In this document: positions 12,301-22,783 of the stretch, piece after piece | Layout: every line of letters starts with the position of its first letter | Position numbering within the stretch: position 1 is the stretch's first letter | Source: Serendipita indica DSM 11827 | Lineage: Eukaryota > Basidiomycota > Agaricomycetes > Sebacinales > Serendipitaceae | Direction of reading: 5' to 3' | DNA: 64,000 nucleotides | Assembly: GCA_910890315.1 (NCBI GenBank) | Contig: CAJVGD010000004.1 | Coordinates: 1-64,000 of the forward strand | The notes under the pieces: generated by a model | The model's input: the letters and a program-made list of their open reading frames with translations, nothing else | Told to the model about the DNA's origin: nothing | Database searches by the model: none | Position numbers and translations under genes: made by a program

Positions 12301-12551
12301 CACGCTCTACCGATTGAGCTAACCGGGCACTCGGATGTCTGGACTGTCGAGTGAGCACCTATAACTCACTCATCTTGACTTCTATGCCATCGACGCACTT
12401 GACTATTACAAACAATCCTAAATCTAATACTCATCTCCGCCTCTCTTGCATTCTTCCGCCCACCACCTGGTCTACAGTACTCTTTCTCTCCTCATTATTG
12501 ACAAGGCACCCCTTTATTGATTATCTACGATAAGCATCCATTCCATCACTT
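12301..12551 (-). repeat. Inverted duplication, left arm, with 5' half of tRNA-Lys
   Basis: About 251 bp whose reverse complement matches 17365-17618 closely, including the 5' flank of the tRNA-Lys gene. The first 28 bases (12301-12328, reverse complement) are the acceptor and D-arm half of that tRNA. Similarity stops abruptly after GAGCGTG, so the anticodon and T arms are missing and this tRNA piece is not functional. Small differences between the arms, including short indels, show the copy is not recent. Confidence 0.85.
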
Positions 12552-12810
12552 TGAAATTTGAATACCAGCCATCCCAATAAATTTTCGTCTCCGCGTCCCA
12601 GCCTCTGACCAACGCATCTTGGACCCGACCACGACCAGTCTTTTATCTCCTTGCTTATATATGTTTGCCTTTATCATCATATTGATTTAATCATGAGATG
12701 AGACGGCTTTTGTCTTCAAGGCCCTTGTGCCATGACATTGCCATGAACGACTGAGCCCACTAAGCATCTCTTCGCTCGCTTTCCCGGGGCTATGAGCCGA
12801 TGACAATGTC

Positions 12811-13350
12811 CTACATTCCGTCATGACCTTTTATCGAGCTTAGCTCCCAAGAGCTAGTTTTGCGTATCGAGCAACCGTCTGACCGTTGCTCGCTTCTCTT
12901 TGGCGGCCACAGACGTAATGGCGAGCGTGCCATGAAATAACTGCCATTCTTGGGGTCTAGCTGGGGACACTCATCAGCTATATATGACTCCATTAGCGGT
13001 CGCAAATGTGCCCAGATCGAGTGATCTGCAGATTGCGAGTCTTTCATTCCTCGTGTCGAACACTTAGTATGAGCAGTGGTCCATAACGCGCATTGTCTAT
13101 GATGATGGATGACTTCGCGAGGTAACGACCAATTACTCCCCCTCTCAACGTGGGCAGCCGGGAAAGGAGTTTGACCCTCGTGTAAATTCATGCCGACTAT
13201 GGGTGATGATAAGGTACAATGCCGCCACCACAAGTTGTCAATCCGCCTCCGAACTGTGAAACGAATAGATAGACAATCTCTCAGTTCAGCAGTGGCCATG
13301 CGATTATCGCTTTCACTCTCATGAGAACTATTGAAAATATGAGAAGCCAT
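12811..13350 (-). CDS. Uncertain single-exon open frame, 179 aa
   Basis: Uninterrupted minus-strand frame beginning MASHIFNSSHESESDNRM with a genuine ATG at 13350. It has no signal peptide, membrane helix, low-complexity run or family motif that I recognise. Its length is near what chance can give in sequence of this composition, and it lies in a repeat-rich, gene-poor stretch. I list it only because it is the longest frame between the GPI-protein gene and the Copia fossil. Confidence 0.15.
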   Translation of the reverse strand: MASHIFNSSHESESDNRMATAELRDCLSIRFTVRRRIDNLWWRHCTLSSPIVGMNLHEGQTPFPAAHVERGSNWSLPREVIHHHRQCALWTTAHTKCSTRGMKDSQSADHSIWAHLRPLMESYIADECPQLDPKNGSYFMARSPLRLWPPKRSEQRSDGCSIRKTSSWELSSIKGHDGM

Positions 13351-13565
13351 TGTACAGAAACCATTGTGCGCTACTCCTCGTCAGTGATCGAGGCCAAACT
13401 CGTTCTCCTTGGCTTCGTTCACCGCGCTGTTCTGCGCAATCACGCCTCCACCTGCCCTGCATGCAATCAGATGTATATCAGCAATTGAAGGTGTTGAAAG
13501 TGCTGTTCTGAAGTAGTCTGCGACATGCGCCGTGGCATGGGCGTCGCAAGATCCATGGTTGCGTA

Positions 13566-13689
13566 GCTCGGTGAGGGAGGAGTCCAGGGGGCATGTAGAC
13601 AGACACGGTACCTGTGGCTCGGTGAGGGAGGAGTCCAGGGGGCATGTAGACAGACACGGTACCTGTGGCTCGGTGAGGGAGGAGTCCAA
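13566..13689. repeat. 51-bp tandem repeat, about 2.4 units
   Basis: Units start at 13566, 13617 and 13668. The first two are identical over their length and begin GCTCGGTGAGGGAGGAGTCC; the third is cut off after about 22 bases. Because 51 is a multiple of three, the repeat keeps a minus-strand frame open (13381-13731, start ATG 13731). In that frame it encodes a 17-residue unit, LTEPQVPCLSTCPLDSS. I do not recognise the 116-aa product. Confidence 0.85.
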
Positions 13690-14439
13690 GGAACAGAGAC
13701 TCCAACCGAGGCTACGGCCGACTATGTACATGACTGTCTACTACATGATTATCAAGTCATAACAACAGGTTGCCCTCAAAAGAGCACGAAACAAAGTGGC
13801 AAACGTCATGAATATACCACTGCGTGGTGGAATTAGCCGAGGGCAGAAATCCAACGTCCACCTGTGCGAACGCCGCTCACGAGCATGGTGATGAGAAATA
13901 TGAGAGATTGGAGGACGAACATATCAAAGTCTTCAGTGCGTTTGATGAGCTCCTCGAGACCTTTACCTCGAGTGGAAGAGCTGAGAGCCTCGTTTAACCA
14001 CTGCACTAGACGAGATGGTCATGTCACAGTACCACTAAAGGTTAGACATACTCGTAATTTTGACCAGAAATTGGGGGAACAAACTGCAGGGTAGACGCTA
14101 AACCTTGCATGGTCATAACTATGCCTTTCGACTGCCTAAGGCTTGGCCCAGAGAGACGGCACAAGGCGATTTGACCTGAATTGCCTTATGAGGGTCATTA
14201 TAAGGCACATCATAATCAGAGTTCATTATCCTGAATACATGATAAGGCACCTTATACAATGCCTGATCTGGCTCATTATAATGACAAACGTCCTCATCAT
14301 TGACCTCAACTGGCGCATAATAATCATACATAATGGCCACAATCATATCGCCATAATCATACAAACAAACCCAAGTTCGAGACTGGAGATGCCCTCACAC
14401 CTTCGAACCACCAGCTTCGCTGAAATTTATCTCCTTTGC

Positions 14440-14991
14440 CGTCTGAATACCACTTAGAGTGTTTGGCGTATCTTCATCCTCACTAGATCTTGCTTTACGT
14501 TTGCGAGAGATGGGGTTTTTTTTTAATCTGTATTTATATAGCCCCTCTGCAGGTCCGAAGGACCTATGCAGGGGCTCCAGAGAAACAAAATACATTTGCT
14601 ATCTAAAAGGAGTCGGTGAGGTGTGAATGGAGCGACGCGTTCCAGGAACACTAATCGCCGCACCCATAGCGTCATCTGCGTATGACGGGTACCACCAGTT
14701 TCGTCTACTCCGATTCATCTTGGCGCCCCGCCGCGTCAGGTCCATGGCTCGGGCCTCTCTGCCTTTCCATTTGCTGAGGTGTATAGGGTGAGGAAGAAGA
14801 CCGAGCTTCTTGCAAAACTGCGTAAAGAGGTGCTTGGCGAGCGGCCTTGTGAAGATGTCGGCTGGGAAAGGCATGGGCATATTCTCCCACAAATTTGGGC
14901 TCTGGAGCGATGTTTTAGAAACTTGTGTGTGCAAATGGGTCGCCTTGCGGCTCGACAAAGGACTGCTGGGCAGGTTGGAAACAAAGGGCAT
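14440..14991 (-). mobile_element. Copia (Ty1-like) LTR retrotransposon fossil, 3' end
   Basis: The minus strand encodes the very end of a Copia polyprotein (ADIFTRPLAKHLFTQF, the usual end of the RNase H part). Next comes a stretch that looks like a short 3' LTR, starting near 14598 with TGTATTTTG. It contains a strong hairpin and a TATATAAATA box. The LTR's far end, near 14440-14470, is uncertain. No reverse transcriptase, integrase, Gag or 5' LTR was found next to it, so only a small remnant is left. It is broken; age cannot be judged without a second LTR. Confidence 0.65.
14541..14575. repeat. Hairpin inside the Copia LTR-like stretch
   Basis: Near-perfect inverted repeat: GCCCCTCTGCAGGTCC, a GAA loop, then GGACCTATGCAGGGGC, with one mismatch in the stem. 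It lies directly beside the TATATAAATA box of the LTR-like sequence when read on the minus strand. That position suggests it sits at the base of the promoter or in the transcript leader. Confidence 0.8.
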
Positions 14992-15536
14992 ATGTTGGCT
15001 ATTGGTGAGATCGAGTCACCAAAGCATGAAGAGTTATAGGAAAGCGGGAAGAAGCATACAAAGTCATTGAGTAGTGATCCTGAATAGTTGCGTGCTGAGC
15101 GTCGTCAGGACGTAAGAGCTTGGAGCGGTGTTGAAGCTTTTGGAGCGTTCGTTCGTGTACAGGGTTGTATTAGAAGGCTGCAAAATAGATTTATTCTCAC
15201 TTGCTGTTGAGCTGAGCAGTGGAAGAGAAACGCACTGGCAGAGTGTCCTTGACTGCCTGTGACCGTTGTAGATGTACGACTTATGGTTTGAAATCAGTTA
15301 TCTGCGTCCTAATGCGCATCAGAGTACACCGCAACGCTCATTCCAGAAGGTACGACGGCGGCGCCTATGATCATCAGCCAGATAGACGCATCGGCTCTGG
15401 TGAAAGGATTGAATCATATTTCGTTCATTAATCGAGAAGGTGCACAGAGGTCAAGATTAATCAGCTCTGATGTCCATAGAATGTACAAGGTGTTCACAAC
15501 GGGTTCATAGAGTGGGACCGCATCGAGTTTGAGAGG

Positions 15537-16475
15537 TCAGTCCTCGATAATTACTGGTCCAACAGATGGAGAGGCAAGTTGGGAAGGGAGGATACCGAAT
15601 GGAGACGACAAATTGGAATAATTACTCTCATCAGAGTGCGCTCTGTCCCTATGTCTCACCAAGACCAGCTGCCGTGGTAAAGAGGCACGTTGGGTCTCTG
15701 TATGTGTTGTCGGGTTGCCATATGCCTGGTTGCGCGCGATGTTGGATCGATACAATGGAGAAGCATCGTGTAATCTGATCGGATGGGATGAGGACGATGG
15801 AAGAGAGTGCCAATCCTATTCGGACGTTGGAAAGAAGGCCCGTTTGTATCCTGTGTGAAGTCAAGCCATCGTGAAAGAGAGGTGTGCCGTGCATCATCAT
15901 CTTGAGTAATTGGAGTAGACGCAGGGGAATCGAGCTAGCGATTGCTGCAAGAGGTCAACTTCGCCAATCAACTCTTCCGACATGGAGTCCTTGAGTGCAG
16001 AACTTGTTGGCTGAGGTTTCTCCTGTGATGTTCGTAAGCAAGCAGCACACCTCGCGCATGGTCGTTGGGTGCATACCTGTGGCCGTACGGGGACAGGGGC
16101 ATACCTGCACGCCTAAAGGTGGCGATCAAAATGATGAGGTGGATCAGGAGAGCCAACAGACAGTAGATCAGCCACTGACGAGTCGTCGCCTAAGGCGTCG
16201 GGCGCTGGCGTAATGCACTCGGGTGGCAGAGCGAAAGAGGAAAGGCGAAAATAGCCCTTTAGAGACTCGAGTGTACTCCAATCATTTCGCCTCGGGTCTA
16301 TGAGTACAGGCAACGACTCGCAAAGGGTCTTGACTCGAGGAGTGCTACGGAACGCGGTGAAATCTATGCCTAAAGAGTAAGAATTGACATAGTAACTCAC
16401 ATGCGCCACGTCGAGAAGCTGACGCGCCACCATAGGCTGGCCCACTCGACGGTAGCGGACCATATGGTGTCGCAT
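15537..16475 (-). CDS. Possible small membrane protein, unresolved
   Basis: Several minus-strand pieces look coding but could not be joined with certainty. They are an N-terminal part with RVGQPMVARQLLDVAHVSYY (about 16360-16460), an Asp/Pro-rich middle (SVADLLSVGSPDPP), a hydrophobic helix LLIHLIILIATF (about 16110-16150), and an end LASPSVGPVIIED at 15537. No family was recognised. The 5' end and upstream region recur as a truncated copy near 47.2 kb, which argues that it was once a transcribed unit. Confidence 0.25.
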
Positions 16476-16870
16476 ATGGCCGACGACCTCTCGCTACCGT
16501 ACGGAACCGAAGTAAATAGAATGTTAATTATGGGCAAGGTTAGAGTCGACGGGATTCGACGTCGACACCTCGTCATCCGTCCGCTACTCCGCACCAGCCA
16601 ATCGTCTCCCATCCCCTATGCCCTCTGCTCGCTGACTCTCATATCCGTTTTATATCCGTAGATATTGCAAATGACTCGATGGGGTCTCGAAACAGTATAT
16701 AAGGACCGATTTTTGCGTGTATATTGCCCTAGTTCTGAATCTGCTCTCGTTCCGTCCTAACCGTCTCGCAAACTCTCGCTTAATACTATATTCGCTACGT
16801 GAGTTGTACATTCCCACCCGGGCCTTCCACCCGTTAGACGAACCCCCGCGCGATTCGTAACAAGGAGGCC
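16330..16870. repeat. Dispersed repeat with TATA box, copy 1
   Basis: About 540 bp that aligns along its length with 47205-47730 in the same orientation. Shared landmarks are GTACGGAAC/GTACGAAAC, CCAGCCAA, CATCCCCTATGC, GACTCTCATATC and a TATATAAGG/TATATACGG box at about 16697 followed by a T run. It could be the promoter and 5' end of a duplicated gene, or a solo LTR fossil. I cannot decide between these because the ends are not sharp. Confidence 0.7.
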
Positions 16871-17364
16871 AAATGTGTCGGTGGAGGTTGTTGGGCGCAA
16901 GAGATAAACGGCGAGGAGAGAAATAACTGCCTCAATGACCCTCCTCCACATATTGTCATTATTCTTAGCCAGATTAAACAAGGGACGCAGTGCGGTAAAG
17001 GTCGTGGCAGGGTTTACAATGAAGGGCGCCTAAAACTATATAGATTTGGGCTCAATCCGGTCTGAACGGTAAAAGTTGGTTCCATAGAAGTAATGACCGA
17101 AATACAGCTCGGAAGAGTACTAATTCGTATCCAAAATGTGAACGAGGGGGACGATATAGATACGCAGAACTATCAACAATTCCCCATTAATGGGTAGCGC
17201 AGACGTGGATGGTACCGACTCTTTTATGCCCTTGGACAGCCTCGAATCCTAGAGACTGGCATTGATCTAATTCCTCCTTTGGTTAAGTCCGATGGTTTAG
17301 TCGCGCTCTCCTTGTTGGCATTAGTCTTTCGCAAGGGCCAGTAGTTTGCCTTATGGCGCTGTAG

Positions 17365-17618
17365 AGTGATGGAATGGATGCTTATCATAGATAATCAATA
17401 AAGGGGTGTCTCGTCACCAAGGATAAGAGAAAGAGTACTGTAGACCAGGTGGTGGGCGGAAGAACGCAAGGGAGAGAGGCGGAGATGAGTATTAGATTTA
17501 GTATTGTCTATTATAGTCAAGTGCGTCGGTAGCATAGAGGTCAAAATGAGTGAGTTATAGGTATTCACTCGACAGACCAGACATCCGAGTGCCCGGTTAG
17601 CTCAATCGGTAGAGCGTG
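17365..17618 (+). repeat. Inverted duplication, right arm (5' flank of tRNA-Lys)
   Basis: Reverse-complement partner of 12301-12551. It begins AGTGATGGAATGGATGCTTA and runs into the first 28 bases of the intact tRNA-Lys. About 5 kb separate the arms. Confidence 0.85.
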
Positions 17619-17671
17619 AGACTCTTAAAAAGGAAATCTCAAGGTTGCGGGTTCGACCCCCGCATCGGGCT
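17591..17671 (+). tRNA. tRNA-Lys (anticodon CTT) with 8-nt intron
   Basis: The acceptor stem GCCCGGT pairs with ATCGGGC plus T at the 3' end. The D arm is TAGCTCAATCGGTAGAGCG and the T arm is TGCGGGTTCGACCCCCGCA. The anticodon stem TGAGA/TCTCA encloses CTCTT followed by ten purines. A seven-base loop needs only two of these, so about eight bases (AAAAGGAA or equivalent) must be an intron after position 37, the canonical eukaryotic site. Total 81 nt, 73 nt after splicing. Confidence 0.9.
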
Positions 17672-18074
17672 AGTTGCCTTTTTGACCCTGGGTCGTATGC
17701 TTTTTGCCGAGGACTCCTGCTAAGCGAGTCGGTTATTTTACATTCTGAAACAATAGAGTACGTCATGACTCGTCTTTTGAACTTTATAAAATTTTTTGCT
17801 TCGGCGCTTGGAGGCCAGGCGATTACCAGCCAGTGGCCAAGAGCCAAGGGCCCAATTTCACTCAGAGATTTCCTGGGCGACTGTACTGAGGAGTCGTGCA
17901 TCGCTTTTGCTACCTCAAACGCATGGAAACGGTCTTGCAAAGCTCCCTGATCCAGACTCTCGCGGCTTCTACGGCCTACACTTTTTTCAGGTGGAATTCC
18001 GTTTGTCCGAAAGACCCACTGTCCAGACCACAATAAACAGGTTTACCTGAGAACCTTACAACTTGATCCCCGCC
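17672..18074. other. Spacer between tRNA-Lys and F-box gene
   Basis: About 400 bp without a convincing frame or repeat. It contains the presumed promoter of the F-box gene at 18075. Confidence 0.35.
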
Positions 18075-19061
18075 ATGTCGACACCCTCTCAGCGTGTTCC
18101 CGTCGAGCTCTGGGAGCATATTTTGCTCGATGTCGTCTACGAACTCTTTCTTCTCGACCTCGAGCATGTCGGAGACGTTGACCAAAAGTCACTCTCGAGG
18201 CGTTTCCGGCACGAGGATGCCGCTGACGCAGCGTTGACGTACGAACGGGGTCGTATCACGCTCATGCTCGTCTGTAAAGCCTGGAAAACCTTTGTGGATC
18301 GTACAACGGGTGGATGGAAAGAGGCCGACAGCCGGTCATGGGACTTTCCGCTTCGTCTCCTTTTAGCCACTCGCATCGACCTAGCCTGCACGGCGCCCTT
18401 TAAACCTGCATATTTACTTGGGATAGAGCACCAGGCACGTATATTGACGATACGTACGACGACAGTCAGTATAGACGACCTCCTCGTCACCTATGGCGCG
18501 AGCTTTCCCCACGTCTCCACCCTCGACCTTCGCCACGCTTCCTCCGTTCTCTCTCCGACGGGCGGCATGTCCGCACCCAACGGCTTCTTTGCTACACTCG
18601 CTACCCTCTTCCCCCACCTCCAAACTCTCTTCGTCGAGGTCCCCGCCTCGGATACAACCTCGGACATTCTCTCCCTCCCCAACCTCACGCGGCTATCCTA
18701 CGTCGTCGTCGGCCAATCGCGTCTTTCTGATGGGAAACGGGCGGCAGCTCTCGCACTCTGGGAGCTACCAAAGCTGCAGCATCTCGATATCCAGCCCGTC
18801 GGAAGCACCTGCGACTGGAGCCTCGTAACGGACGGATTACGCGCGTGGGGATCCGAGTTGAAAACACTTTGCTTTGACGCGCGATTCCCGTGTCCCACTG
18901 GTATTGAGATTGGCCGTGAGGATTGGACGGCATGCAAACGGCTCATCTATACCGACCACGGCCGAAACGTCGTTCGAATAGGCCGAACTAAAGAGGCTAA
19001 GCAGATTTTGATACCCTCTAGTCATCCGTTTCGTGCATTCCAGAGACTCGTTTGTGTATAA
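18075..19061 (+). CDS. F-box domain protein
   Basis: Single-exon gene, 328 aa, starting at the first ATG of the frame (MSTPSQRVPVELWEHILLDV). The N-terminus is F-box-like: VPVELWEHILLDVV, then LMLVCKAWKTFVDRTTGG around residues 65-80. The rest has leucine-rich spacing (VSTLDLRHASSVL, LPNLTRLSYVVVG, LPKLQHLDIQPVG) typical of fungal F-box proteins with a degenerate LRR or beta-helix substrate region. The family works as substrate adaptors of SCF ubiquitin ligases; the substrate here is unknown. It ends at a TAA at 19059-19061. No introns were needed. Confidence 0.75.
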   Translation: MSTPSQRVPVELWEHILLDVVYELFLLDLEHVGDVDQKSLSRRFRHEDAADAALTYERGRITLMLVCKAWKTFVDRTTGGWKEADSRSWDFPLRLLLATRIDLACTAPFKPAYLLGIEHQARILTIRTTTVSIDDLLVTYGASFPHVSTLDLRHASSVLSPTGGMSAPNGFFATLATLFPHLQTLFVEVPASDTTSDILSLPNLTRLSYVVVGQSRLSDGKRAAALALWELPKLQHLDIQPVGSTCDWSLVTDGLRAWGSELKTLCFDARFPCPTGIEIGREDWTACKRLIYTDHGRNVVRIGRTKEAKQILIPSSHPFRAFQRLVCV

Positions 19062-19302
19062 TCGTATTTAATCGGTGTCGTGCGTTCAGGACTGGCCGTG
19101 TATATTCCTCGCGAAATAGACCTTTTTGCCCACTGGGGTTCCTACCCACCCACCACCCGTCCGTGCTCATCTGGAGAACCTCGACGATTTCATTTTCATA
19201 TAGTCGGAGCTCACCGTCGACAGAGGGATTGCTCCAGAGGACCCGAACATAGTAACCATCGTAGGGTGGGAGCGTGAGCTTGCGCCCGCGTCGGGTTAGG
19301 TC

Positions 19303-20209
19303 CTACAGAGTAAGCCCAAAGAAACCAAAGGAGCTGTTGGCACCCACTGTGGTGACATAGTCCATTGGAAATGACCCCGTCTTGTCGCCAATGGTTGTAT
19401 AGTACCACTTGTCTTGCCATTTCGAAGTCACTTCAACAATCTGATCTGCCTCGAGGGAAACCTCTTGTGGCGTACGAGCAGTGTAATCCCATAGTACGCG
19501 CACCTGCAGCCCAGGCGTGGCAACCCAGGCAGGTTGGGCCCTCTCGACAATCTCGCTCGAAGGTACTGGGTTGTCGTTTTGCCCTTCAGGCGGGAGGGAT
19601 TCCTGGAATGGTCAGAGAAATACGACAAAGCACCCAAACTTACCACAAAGTTGAAGGGAATCATGCCGACGTGGTGTGTATCATTCTCAGTGTAGCTTCC
19701 CCATATCCACCAGCAGGACGGCTGGTACACAACACCCATGACTTGACCAGCCTCAAAGGCGATTTCGTCGTCTGCTCGTGGCTCATGGCGCCACAAGGCG
19801 CGCACTTTGGGTCCGAGTACAGGCATCTTACAAGTCAGGTCTAGTTAGTGACACAATGTTTTTCACTCACCAGTCGTTCGTCTAGTTTGAAATACCCTTC
19901 TTGGCCCTCTGTTGTCGCGCCCAACCAATACTCGCCGGAATAGCGCTGAACAATCCTGACGATATCCCCCTTTTGCAGCGTCAGCATCGGAAGTTTCTTG
20001 GTTTCCTCGCTGTGGTCTGGCGCATAGAGTGGCGGTGGGTCGTTGATGGGGGCTGAAACGGCGACATAACTCGTGTAGAGCACGGGAGCATTGAGCAGCG
20101 GCTGCATTCGGCCAGAAGGGATCATATCTGAAACGGTATCACTTTGTAAAGTTTCATTTCCTTGCAATTCTGGCAGGCTTCTGTACGGAGGGTTAAGGAC
20201 GCCTGACAT
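19303..20209 (-). CDS. Triple SH3 domain protein
   Basis: Adaptor-type protein of 273 aa made almost wholly of three SH3 domains. Exons 20209-19871, 19826-19644 and 19602-19303; both introns (44 and 41 nt) are phase 0, and each exon carries one domain. SH3-1 is at residues 48-112 (LTLQKGDIVRIVQRYSGEYW), SH3-2 at 121-174 (VRALWRHEPRADDEIAFEAG), SH3-3 at 209-261 (VRVLWDYTARTPQEVSLEAD ... GSFPMDYV). SH3 domains bind proline-rich ligands in signalling and actin/endocytic complexes; the specific role is unknown. Intron 1 uses an AAG-type acceptor (TTGTAAG) with CACTAAC as plausible branch site. Confidence 0.8.
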
Positions 20210-20532
20210 GATCAGCGTCAAGTTTTGAGTTTGGACTCCTTCACGACGACCATGAGTTCTATGTTGCCTTCTAGTGCCAGTAAAATAGAAATAATCCTGA
20301 CCCTTGCAGTCGGGAATTCTGGACCCGTGCAGTGCAGTGGGAACCGTCTGCAGGTTAGACTCAACCGAGGGTTCCGCAACAGAGAATTGCAGCGACTGTT
20401 GCTCCGAAATGCATTTTCCGTGATTGTTGCCTCATATCCCTTTCTATCTCGTCGGTTATAAAACTTGCGCGGTTCCGCTTTTGTTGTGCTTCCCATTCAC
20501 AGACTTCTTGAACCCTCCCACCACGGCCCTCA

Positions 20533-22571
20533 ATGCCCAAACCCGCCAATAATCGTCCAAGAGCAGAGTCGGATCCGCTCAGCAAGTGGCTGCAGCCCAA
20601 CGGTGTAGAGACTCCCCAGGAGCGCGAGGCTCGTCTCCACCAAGAGGCCCAGGCCAAAAAGATTAGCGACGCCATTGACGAGCAGCTCCGAAGGGAAAAG
20701 GCAGAGCTCAGCAAGAAGAAAAAGGAAGTTCGAATCCTCCTCTTGGGTAAGCCATTGTCTGGCCTGTCTCTGCCCGTCTTGGTTTCTAACTGACAATAGG
20801 TCAATCTGAAAGCGGTAAATCGTGCGTATATTCCATGAATGGCATCCTTTGTGGCACCCCGCTCCGCCGTTGCTGATGGAGAAGCGTTGAGCCGCTAGCG
20901 GCCCTTCGCAACTTCGTCCAGTCGCGGATCCTCAATGGTCCCCCGTTTCATCAAATATCTTCATTATCTCGACGACGGTGACCTCTCCGTCATCATCATA
21001 AAGGGATATCACCTTTATATCTCCGCATTTCCCACCATGAAAGGGCCCGGAGCGGTCTTACCACGTCCCCTATGTCAAACAATCAATTACTGACATTTCA
21101 ACAGTACTACGCTCAAGCAATTCCAACTTCTCTACGCACCGTCGTCCTTTACCACAGAGGCGCCTGCGTGGCGGCCAATTATTTATCTAAACCTCGTCCG
21201 CTCCGTCCGGCGGATCCTCGAAGTCATCACTCTCGCAGAACTCGACTATGATTATGACGACCGCGCGTCTGTCCTTTCCTCACCAGCCCTTGACGGGCGG
21301 CGGCCATCCATCAATCTCAACATCTCCGACGCAGAGATGCACGCCTTTTCTTCCCTTCGTAGCACGCTCTCACCACTCCTCGTGCTTGAAGATCGCCTTA
21401 TCAATCTTCTCTCGGACCCAGATGAAGAATCCGGCGAGGCGACCCATTTCAGTGAGCAGGCCTCGCCCATCTATCCCACGGGTCAGAATCACGTCGGCGG
21501 GAGAAGCAAAGAAGTATGGGTGCAAAATGGGCGCAATGCTGGTGGATGGAAGCGCGCATTGGGCAAACTCGGACGAAGGCGGGATACACTCTCGAGCAAC
21601 GGCCACGCCGGTGGCACTGTCAACTGGACCATGGACCCTGACGACCCGATTCACGTCCTGAGACAATGTCTCCCTGACATGGAAGCTCTCTGGCAAGATC
21701 CACGCGTCCGCAATGTATTGCGCGCACGACGGATCCGTCTGGAGGAGAGCCCCGGATTCTATCTCAACGATATGCGAAGGATCGTGTCGAGTTCGTATGT
21801 TCCCACCATTGACGACGTCCTCAAGGCGCGGCTCAAGACGCTGGGCGTAATGGAACATCGATTCTCATTGGATGGTCCGATGAGTGGCGGTGGTTCGCTC
21901 TTTGGGAGCAAGATTAACCCGCATGCCGAAGTCGAGTGGGTTATCTACGATGTGGGCGGAGCGCGTAATCAGCGACACGTCTGGGCCCCCTTCTTCGACG
22001 ACGTCCAAGCGCTCATCTTCTTGGCGCCCATTTCGGCGTTTGACCAGGTTCTCACAGAGGACCCAAGTGTCAATCGCATGGAGGACAGTTTGTTGCTGTG
22101 GAAGAGTATCGTGAGCAACAAGGTGCGTACTCGTGGTCCAGACAGGCACACGTGCTGATAGTGTGTATAGTTGCTGAAAAATGTCAATCTCGTGCTGTTC
22201 CTCAACAAATGTGATCTACTCCAACAAAAGCTGGAGGCGGGGACAAGGTTGGCGACGTACATGACGAGCTACGGCGACCGACCAAATGACTTTGAGAGTG
22301 TTTCTAAATGTACGCCCAAGCTTATCTTCTTGGATGCCTCGCTAACATGAGTGTAGACTTCCGCAACAAGTTTGCCGCTATGCATCAAGCGAACACGCCA
22401 AACCAAGAGCGCGACTTGTACATCCACATGACGTCTGTCGTCGATACTCAAGCGACGAAGAAAATCATCACGAACGGTACGTGCATTTTAAGTCGTTTGA
22501 GAAGGATGCTGATTGAGCTAGTCCGTGATATCCTCCTCCGTGACTCGCTCAAGGGCACGAATTTGCTATAA
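20533..22571 (+). CDS. Atypical heterotrimeric G-protein alpha subunit
   Basis: GTP-binding signalling subunit at the plasma membrane. Six exons: 20533-20746, 20800-20821, 21105-22122, 22171-22309, 22357-22476, 22522-22571; 520 aa against about 350 in typical G-alpha. The P-loop GQSESGKST spans exons 1-3. Switch I retains Arg and Thr (DDVLKARLKTLG). Switch II reads DVGGARNQRHVW where the family has DVGGQR, so the catalytic Gln is Ala. The guanine motif is FLNKCDLL; the TCAT motif is changed (TSVVDTQATKK). A large Gly/Ser/Arg-rich insert sits in the helical domain (about residues 150-230). There is no Gly2 for myristoylation and no C-terminal CaaX or CGLF ending. It is probably slow at GTP hydrolysis. 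Its last exon region is duplicated near 33.1 kb. Confidence 0.9.
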
Positions 22572-22783
22572 TCGATCCTAGATATTCGAAGTTTTTTTAT
22601 GTGCTAGTATCTGTTTGCTCGACTCTGTATTATTTGCGCAGATACCCGCCCCTCATCATCTTTTCGTTCCACACGTGTTGTTTCTGCTCATTTTCATTCA
22701 TTAGTTTGAGATATATATAATTTTCTTGCATTCTCCTCTTTCGCCAAATTTCGAGGTTACTTGTGCGTACATAGTGACATGTG

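Noticed and set aside
15219-15431. Cys pair in a plus-strand frame (TACDRCRC) resembling a zinc-cluster start
   Set aside because: The remaining cysteines and basic residues of a Zn2Cys6 motif are absent and no transcription-factor body follows.
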